Positions 58,725 to 64,000 of a DNA stretch of 64,000 bases are shown in pieces. The translations under genes were made by a program, and so were the position numbers. The stretch comes from Acidovorax sp. SUPP3334. Lineage in GTDB: Bacteria; Pseudomonadota; Gammaproteobacteria; Burkholderiales; Burkholderiaceae_C. Position 1 is the stretch's first letter, and each line of letters begins with the position of its first letter. The notes under the pieces were generated by a model. It ran no database searches. It was not told the origin of the DNA and was given only the letters and a program-made list of their open reading frames with translations. The stretch covers positions 62,001 through 126,000 of the forward strand of contig NZ_BQXQ01000010.1 in assembly GCF_030159055.1 (NCBI RefSeq), given 5' to 3'.

Positions 58725-60212
58725 ATGATGCCGATGACGACGAATTGGAAAAACCTGCAATCGTGTGCTGTGGCCGTCGCGATGGCATTGACTGCCGCTA
58801 CCGCAGTTGTGCCCGCTGGTGTGCTGGCGCAAACCCCGCCGCCTACGGTCCGCGGGCTGCCCGATTTCACGGACCTCGTGGATCAGGTGGGTCCTTCGGT
58901 GGTCAACATCCGTACGCTGGAAAAAGCAGCGGAGCGGGCTGGCCCCAATGCCATGGATGAGGAGATGCTGGAGTTCTTCCGGCGGTTCGGTGTGCCGGTG
59001 CCTCCCAACGCGCAGCGCCAGCAACGCCCCCAGCGGCCCCAGCAGGAAGAAGAGCAACCGCGTGGTGTCGGCTCTGGTTTCATCCTGACGCAAGACGGCT
59101 ATGTGATGACCAATGCGCACGTGGTGGAAGGCGCAGACGAGGTTATCGTCACCCTGACCGACAAGCGTGAATTCAAGGCCAAGATCGTTGGCGCCGACAA
59201 GCGCACCGACGTGGCGGTGGTCAAGATCGAAGCCACCGGCCTTCCCGCCGTCAAGGTGGGCGACCTGAACCGGCTGCGTGTCGGCGAATGGGTGATGGCC
59301 ATCGGCTCGCCGTTTGGCTTGGAAAACTCGGTGACTGCCGGGATCGTCAGTGCCAAGCAGCGCGACACGGGCGACTACCTGCCGTTCATCCAGACGGACG
59401 TGGCGATCAATCCCGGTAACTCCGGTGGGCCGCTCATCAACATGCGCGGTGAGGTGGTCGGCATCAACAGCCAGATTTATTCCCGTTCTGGTGGCTTCAT
59501 GGGCATCTCTTTTGCCATTCCCATGGACGAGGCCATTCGCGTCAGTGACCAATTGCGGGCGACGGGCCGGGTGACCCGCGGACGCATCGGGGTCCAGATC
59601 GGCCAGGTCACGAAGGATGTGGCCGAGTCGATTGGCCTGGGCAAGCCGCAGGGCGCGTTGGTGAGTGGTGTGGAGGCAGGCTCGCCTGCCGACAAGGCCG
59701 GCGTCGAAGCAGGCGACATCATCACCAAGTTCGATGGCAAGACCATTGAAAAGACGGCCGATCTGCCGCGCCTCGTGGGCAACACGAAGCCGGGTAACAA
59801 GAGTACGGTGACGGTGTTCCGCCGAGGCTCGACCAAGGACCTGCCGATCACCGTGGCCGAGATCGAGCCAGACGACAAGCCGGTGGCGAGCAAGGGTGCT
59901 GACAAGGAAGGGGCCAAGCCCAAGCCATCGCCTGCCGCTCAGCAACTGGGCCTGTCCTTGGCCGATCTGACCGATGCCCAGAAGAAGGAGTTGAAGCTCA
60001 AGGGCGGAGTCCGAGTCAATGCCGCCACCGATGCAGCCGCCCGTGCCGGTCTTCGCGAGGGCGATGTCATCCTTTCCATCGCCAATATCGAGGTGGCGAA
60101 TCTGAAGGATTTTGAAGCCGCGCTGGGCAAGGCGGACAAGGGCAAGGCCATCAACGTGCTGTTCCGCCGTGGGGAATGGGCTCAGTACGCATTGATTCGT
60201 CCTGCCCGCTGA
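58725..60212 (+). CDS. mucD: Periplasmic Do-like serine protease (DegP/MucD)
   Basis: A 495-residue HtrA protease/chaperone. Signal peptide with AVAMALTAATAVVPAGVLA; catalytic triad in YVMTNAHVVEGA (His), KRTDVAVVKIEA (Asp) and NPGNSGGPL (Ser). Two PDZ domains follow (about 285-375 and 410-490), the first with the GRIGVQIG core. A Gln/Pro/Arg-rich loop lies in the protease (about 90-110). Its place as last gene of rpoE-rseA-rseB matches mucD. ATG 58725 is the first of three close ATGs. A terminator follows. Confidence 0.95.
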   Translation: MMPMTTNWKNLQSCAVAVAMALTAATAVVPAGVLAQTPPPTVRGLPDFTDLVDQVGPSVVNIRTLEKAAERAGPNAMDEEMLEFFRRFGVPVPPNAQRQQRPQRPQQEEEQPRGVGSGFILTQDGYVMTNAHVVEGADEVIVTLTDKREFKAKIVGADKRTDVAVVKIEATGLPAVKVGDLNRLRVGEWVMAIGSPFGLENSVTAGIVSAKQRDTGDYLPFIQTDVAINPGNSGGPLINMRGEVVGINSQIYSRSGGFMGISFAIPMDEAIRVSDQLRATGRVTRGRIGVQIGQVTKDVAESIGLGKPQGALVSGVEAGSPADKAGVEAGDIITKFDGKTIEKTADLPRLVGNTKPGNKSTVTVFRRGSTKDLPITVAEIEPDDKPVASKGADKEGAKPKPSPAAQQLGLSLADLTDAQKKELKLKGGVRVNAATDAAARAGLREGDVILSIANIEVANLKDFEAALGKADKGKAINVLFRRGEWAQYALIRPAR

Positions 60213-60220
60213 TCCCTCCC

Positions 60221-60258
60221 GCAAAGCCCCATCCCGAAGTGGGATTTGGGGCTTTTGC
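60221..60258 (+). terminator. Terminator after mucD
   Basis: GCAAAGCCCC-ATCCC pairs with GGGAT-(TT)-GGGGCTTTTGC around a GAAGT loop. The U tract is part of the stem, so efficiency is uncertain. Confidence 0.7.
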
Positions 60259-60449
60259 GGCGGCGATCCTCATCAGGTAGCGTGTTTTTGGCTGAGATTG
60301 CCATCTACCGATTTCGATAGAATGGCGGCTGATTTTTTGAGTATTCCTGCATATCGAAGTCGCTGGCCATCACGATGTGGAATGGTGGCAAACGATGCAC
60401 AGGCGATCCACAGTTCGCCCACAAGTTGTTCCGCTGGTTATCGGCATTT

Positions 60450-60469
60450 TGTGAATAAGCTGTGTATAA
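60450..60469 (-). promoter_or_regulatory. Two adjacent DnaA-box-like sequences
   Basis: TGTGAATAA and TGTGTATAA (reverse complements TTATTCACA and TTATACACA) both fit TTATNCACA and are 2 bp apart. A weaker match (CGATCCACA) is at 60404-60412. They lie in the 449-bp mucD-lepA gap, which contains no protein gene. Confidence 0.45.
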
Positions 60470-60549
60470 AATACGCGTTGCAAGGTGGCAACGCCTTCTG
60501 AACCTTGTCGGGTGGACTTTCCCTCTCGGCCTTTTTGCCTACAATGAAG

Positions 60550-60617
60550 TCCCAACCATCGCAGTTGCCAAATGATTGTTGGTTCAGGGCGCGTCACCAT
60601 TTGACGCGCCCTTTTTT
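60550..60617 (+). ncRNA. Candidate small RNA upstream of lepA
   Basis: A -10-like TACAAT (60540-60545) is followed by CCAACCATC...GATTGTTGG, an imperfect 9-bp hairpin (60552-60582), and then by a very strong terminator (GGGCGCGTCA-N5-TGACGCGCCC plus six T, 60587-60617). No protein gene ends near this terminator, so it probably closes a short RNA of 65-75 nt. The -35 is not convincing. It could instead be a lepA leader attenuator. Confidence 0.45.
60587..60617 (+). terminator. Strong rho-independent terminator without upstream gene
   Basis: A perfect 10-bp GC-rich stem and TTTTTT. It is more than 370 bp after mucD, which has its own terminator, and 45 bp before lepA. Confidence 0.92.
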
Positions 60618-60661
60618 CTTGTGCGCGCCGTTTTAATTCAATCACTTGTCGCTTTCCCTTG

Positions 60662-62470
60662 ATGAATCACATCAGAAATTTTTCCATCATTGCGCACATC
60701 GACCATGGCAAATCGACCCTGGCGGATCGCTTGATTCAACGCTGTGGCGGGCTTGCCGAGCGTGATATGGAAGCCCAGGTGCTCGACTCGATGGACATCG
60801 AAAAAGAGCGTGGGATAACCATCAAGGCGCAGACGGCGGCATTGCAGTACAAGGCCCTCGATGGGCAGATCTACAACCTCAACCTGATCGATACGCCGGG
60901 TCACGTGGACTTCTCCTATGAAGTCTCGCGTTCGTTGTCCGCATGCGAAGGTGCATTGCTGGTCGTCGATGCCTCGCAAGGCGTGGAAGCCCAGACCGTC
61001 GCCAATTGCTATACCGCGCTGGACCTCGGCGTGGAAGTGTTGCCGGTGCTGAACAAGATGGATCTGCCGAACGCAGACCCGGACAACGCAAAGGCCGAAG
61101 TCGAAGACGTGATCGGCATCGATGCGACCGACGCGATTCCATGCTCTGCCAAAACGGGCATGGGCATCGACGAGATTCTCGAAGCCATCGTGGCCAAGGT
61201 GCCTGCGCCGCGCGGCCAGGCCGATGGGCCGTTGCGCGCGATGATCATCGACAGCTGGTTCGATTCATATGTCGGCGTGGTGATGCTGGTGCGCGTGGTC
61301 GATGGCCGCCTGCTGAAGGGCGAGCGCTTCAAGATGATGGCCAGCGGGGCTGTGTACAACGCGGACACCCTGGGAGTGTTCACCCCTGCGAACGAAGCGC
61401 GCAATTCGCTTGACGCCGGTCAGGTGGGCTACATCATTGCCGGCATCAAAGAGCTGCAGGCCGCCAAGGTGGGCGACACCATCACGCTGGAAAAGAAGCT
61501 GCCCAACAATGCGGGCCCCGCGACCGAAGCGCTGCCGGGTTTCAAGGAAATTCAGCCGCAGGTGTTCGCCGGCCTGTACCCCACCGAAGCGAGCGAGTAC
61601 GACTCGCTGCGCGACGCGCTGGAAAAGCTCAAGCTGAACGACGCATCGCTGCATTACGAGCCCGAAGTCAGCCAGGCGCTGGGTTTCGGATTCCGCTGTG
61701 GCTTCCTCGGCTTGCTGCACATGGAGATCGTGCAGGAGCGCCTGGAGCGCGAGTTCGACCAGGACCTCATCACGACCGCGCCCAGCGTGGTCTACCAGGT
61801 GGTGAAGGCCGATGGCGAAGTGGTGATGGTCGAGAACCCGTCCAAGATGCCCGACCAGGGGCGCCTGGAAGAGGTGCGCGAGCCCATCGTGACCGTGCAT
61901 CTTTACATGCCGCAGGACTATGTCGGCCCGGTGATGACGCTGGCCAACCAGAAGCGCGGCGTGCAGATGAACATGTCCTACCACGGCCGGCAGGTCATGC
62001 TGACCTACGAAATGCCGCTGGGCGAGATCGTGCTGGACTTCTTCGACAAGCTCAAGTCGGTGTCGCGCGGCTACGCGTCGATGGACTACGAGTTCAAGGA
62101 GTACCGCGCGTCCGACGTGGTGAAGGTCGACATTCTGCTCAACGGCGAAAAGGTCGATGCGCTCTCCATCATCGTGCACCGATCGCAATCGCAATACCGC
62201 GGCCGTGCCGTGGTGGCGAAGATGCGTGAAATCATCAGCCGCCAGATGTACGACGTGGCCATCCAGGCGGCCATCGGTGCGAACATCATCGCGCGCGAAA
62301 CCATCAAGGCGTTGCGCAAGAACGTGCTGGCAAAATGCTACGGCGGCGACATCAGCCGCAAGCGCAAGCTCCTTGAGAAACAAAAAGCAGGCAAGAAACG
62401 CATGAAGCAGATCGGTTCGGTAGAGGTGCCCCAGGAAGCGTTCCTGGCCATTTTGCAGGTGGAAGACTGA
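60662..62470 (+). CDS. lepA: Elongation factor 4 (LepA)
   Basis: A 602-residue translational GTPase. G1 [15 protein letters not shown]3 DTPGHVDF, G4 NKMDLP, and the LepA-specific C-terminal domain ([20 protein letters not shown]) are present. ATG at 60662 is chosen over TTG one codon earlier. It lies 45 bp beyond a strong terminator, so its promoter must overlap the terminator region or read through it. The lepB start is 1 bp after its stop, making lepA-lepB-DUF4845-rnc one operon. Confidence 0.97.
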   Translation: MNHIRNFSIIAHIDHGKSTLADRLIQRCGGLAERDMEAQVLDSMDIEKERGITIKAQTAALQYKALDGQIYNLNLIDTPGHVDFSYEVSRSLSACEGALLVVDASQGVEAQTVANCYTALDLGVEVLPVLNKMDLPNADPDNAKAEVEDVIGIDATDAIPCSAKTGMGIDEILEAIVAKVPAPRGQADGPLRAMIIDSWFDSYVGVVMLVRVVDGRLLKGERFKMMASGAVYNADTLGVFTPANEARNSLDAGQVGYIIAGIKELQAAKVGDTITLEKKLPNNAGPATEALPGFKEIQPQVFAGLYPTEASEYDSLRDALEKLKLNDASLHYEPEVSQALGFGFRCGFLGLLHMEIVQERLEREFDQDLITTAPSVVYQVVKADGEVVMVENPSKMPDQGRLEEVREPIVTVHLYMPQDYVGPVMTLANQKRGVQMNMSYHGRQVMLTYEMPLGEIVLDFFDKLKSVSRGYASMDYEFKEYRASDVVKVDILLNGEKVDALSIIVHRSQSQYRGRAVVAKMREIISRQMYDVAIQAAIGANIIARETIKALRKNVLAKCYGGDISRKRKLLEKQKAGKKRMKQIGSVEVPQEAFLAILQVED

Positions 62471-62471
62471 T

Positions 62472-63446
62472 ATGCAGGCCATGCAATACGTGACATCCCT
62501 GATCCTGGCCGCGTTCGTGGCCTATGTCGGGGCTTGGTACATGGGCGCGATCGAGGGCAACTTCGCGTTGCTGCTGTTCCTGGCCACGGTGGTGACCGGT
62601 GCGTACTGGCTGGCCGAACGGCTGGTCTTTCTGCCGCGCCGCCGCCGGGCTGCCCAGGCGATCGAAGACGCGGCCGTGCAGCGCCGGGCCGAGCTGGACC
62701 GCATGGGCATCCAGAAGGTCGATGGCGACGTGCAGGAGGCCAAGGACCGCATCCTGATGCAGCCCTGGTGGCTGGACTGGACGGCGGGCCTCTTTCCGGT
62801 GATCGCGATCGTCTTCCTGCTGCGCTCCTTCCTGTTCGAGCCCTTCAAGATTCCCTCGGGATCGATGATTCCCACGCTGCTGGTGGGCGACCTGATCCTT
62901 GTGAACAAGTTCACCTACGGCATTCGCCTGCCGGTCATCAACACCAAGCTGACGCAGGGCAACGCCCCCCAGCGCGGCGATGTGATGGTGTTCCGCTATC
63001 CGCCTCAGCCCAGCATGGACTACATCAAGCGCGTGGTGGGCGTGCCCGGCGACGAAGTGGCCTATTTGAACAAGCGCCTCACGGTGAATGGCCAGGTGGT
63101 GGAAACCTCTGCCGTGCCGGACTTCTTCGATGAAGACACGATGCGCTACTTCAAGCAGTTCGAAGAGCAATTGGGCGACCACCGCCACCGCATCATCAAC
63201 AATGCCGACGTGCCTGCCTTCGTGCAGGGCGCCAGCGACTTCGCCAACCGCCAGAACTGCCGCTACAGCGTCGAAGGCGTGGTGTGCAAGGTGCCGGAGG
63301 GCCAGTATTTCATGATGGGCGACAACCGGGATAATTCGCTCGATTCGCGCTACTGGGGCTTCGTGCCGGACGCCAATATCGTCGGCAAGGCGTTCTTCGT
63401 CTGGATGAACTTCGGCAACCTCAAGCGCATCGGCCCGTTCCGCTGA
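62472..63446 (+). CDS. lepB: Signal peptidase I
   Basis: A 324-residue inner membrane peptidase that removes signal peptides. Two N-terminal TM segments (SLILAAFVAYVGAWYMG and FALLLFLATVVTGAYWLA) with a third before the catalytic domain (FPVIAIVFLLRSFLF). The Ser nucleophile is in FKIPSGSMIPTLLVGD and the Lys in MDYIKRVVGVPGD; GDNRDNSLDSRYWG is the conserved box E. It is coupled to lepA. Confidence 0.97.
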   Translation: MQAMQYVTSLILAAFVAYVGAWYMGAIEGNFALLLFLATVVTGAYWLAERLVFLPRRRRAAQAIEDAAVQRRAELDRMGIQKVDGDVQEAKDRILMQPWWLDWTAGLFPVIAIVFLLRSFLFEPFKIPSGSMIPTLLVGDLILVNKFTYGIRLPVINTKLTQGNAPQRGDVMVFRYPPQPSMDYIKRVVGVPGDEVAYLNKRLTVNGQVVETSAVPDFFDEDTMRYFKQFEEQLGDHRHRIINNADVPAFVQGASDFANRQNCRYSVEGVVCKVPEGQYFMMGDNRDNSLDSRYWGFVPDANIVGKAFFVWMNFGNLKRIGPFR

Positions 63447-63498
63447 GCGGGGGCCTCGAACGTTCCAACCGCCAATTCAAAAAAGAGGGTAGATCACC

Positions 63499-63864
63499 AT
63501 GGCTTTGCACCGCACCGCCAGCCGCGCTCGCCAGCGCGGCCTTTCGTTCATCGGACTGGTTTTTGTCGGCTTGCTGGCCGTGGCGGCGTTTGCCATCGGC
63601 GGGCAGTCGGTGCCGATCTTCCTGGAGTACCAGGCCATCAACAAGGCGGCGAACAAGGCCGCGCGGGAGGGCGGTTCCGTGCCGGAGGTGCGGGCGATCT
63701 TCGACCGTGCCGGCGCCATCGACAACATCAGTTCGATCGCGGGCAAGGACCTGGAAGTGACCAAGCGCAACGACAAGATCGTCGTGTCGTTCAGCTACTC
63801 GCGCGAAATCGCCCTGGCCGGCCCGGCCTATCTCGTTTACCGCTTCCAAGAACAGACCAAGTAG
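63499..63864 (+). CDS. DUF4845 membrane protein
   Basis: A 121-residue protein with an N-terminal TM helix resembling a pilin-like segment (RGLSFIGLVFVGLLAVAAFA) and a small extracytoplasmic domain (EYQAINKAANKAAREG ... VSFSYSREIALAGPAYLVYRF). It belongs to the DUF4845 family, always found between lepB and rnc in Beta- and Gammaproteobacteria. Function unknown. ATG at 63499 is clear. The stop abuts the rnc GTG with no gap. Confidence 0.9.
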   Translation: MALHRTASRARQRGLSFIGLVFVGLLAVAAFAIGGQSVPIFLEYQAINKAANKAAREGGSVPEVRAIFDRAGAIDNISSIAGKDLEVTKRNDKIVVSFSYSREIALAGPAYLVYRFQEQTK

Positions 63865-64000
63865 GTGCAGCCCAGCCTTGTCGCACTGCAGGACCGCCTG
63901 CAGCATGCCTTTTCCGATCCTTCGCTGCTGCAGCGTGCCATCACGCACCGCAGCTTTTCCGCAGACCACAACGAACGCCTGGAGTTTCTGGGTGATTCCG
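63865..64000 (+). CDS. rnc: Ribonuclease III, 5' part
   Basis: The first 45 codons of RNase III, cut by the window edge. [20 protein letters not shown] and the catalytic signature start [10 protein letters not shown] are diagnostic; the enzyme processes rRNA and cleaves double-stranded RNA. The start is GTG at 63865, the base after the DUF4845 stop, so the two are coupled. era and recO would be expected next. Confidence 0.93.
   Translation, partial: MQPSLVALQDRLQHAFSDPSLLQRAITHRSFSADHNERLEFLGDS

Noticed and set aside
60404-60469. Chromosomal replication origin
   Set aside because: Only two good DnaA boxes, no AT-rich unwinding region of note and no dnaA, dnaN or gidA/parAB genes nearby.

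Overview
The window is 64 kb of GC-rich chromosome from a betaproteobacterium, most likely a member of the Comamonadaceae close to Acidovorax. The basis is gene order and protein type: a Burkholderiales-style porin, BMP-type nucleoside transport next to xanthine dehydrogenase, argD-argF beside a DUF3579 gene, maf-yceD-rpmF-plsX-fabHDG-acpP-fabF, rpoE-rseA-rseB-mucD, and lepA-lepB-DUF4845-rnc. No phage, transposase, CRISPR array, rRNA or tRNA gene was found.

Layout. 0-7.4 kb: two gene remnants, a porin, a Crp/Fnr regulator, a membrane diguanylate cyclase, and a DUF2946 protein next to a TonB-dependent receptor with a damaged 3' end. 7.4-18.6 kb: a purine region with xdhAB, a decayed flavin reductase/LysR locus, a four-gene BMP-family ABC transporter and an adenine deaminase; together these look like uptake and oxidation of purines. 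18.8-22.3 kb: an exported Ntn-hydrolase acylase and a 2-hydroxyacid dehydrogenase. 22.4-25.9 kb: the kynurenine pathway (kynB-kynU-kynA) with a divergent Lrp-type regulator. 25.9-28.9 kb: ferrous iron uptake (feoA, feoB, Cys-rich membrane protein) behind a Fur-like site. 29-35 kb: HD phosphohydrolase, argF, argD, DUF3579, a broken mqo and rpsT. 35.4-44 kb: murJ, SirB1-like protein, queF, a 2OG-Fe(II) oxygenase, yaaA and rne. 44.5-64 kb: rluC and a long, almost entirely plus-strand housekeeping block covering RNA modification, fatty acid synthesis, envelope stress and protein export, ending in the first part of rnc.

Two things stand out. First, a short dispersed element of about 60 bp with constant architecture (17-bp block beginning GCT and ending AGC, 26-bp middle block, then a GAGGCC-like box and a T-rich tail) occurs at least six times. 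Two copies lie in frame inside xdhB and argF, and two supply the TAG stop codon of the gene they follow (fabH and a LysR remnant). Second, several accessory genes show deletion-type damage: an aminotransferase remnant, the TonB receptor, a flavin reductase fused in frame to a LysR DNA-binding segment, and mqo with an internal deletion, a frameshift at a C run and no normal start codon. A candidate small RNA with a strong terminator and a pair of DnaA-box-like sequences lie in the mucD-lepA gap.
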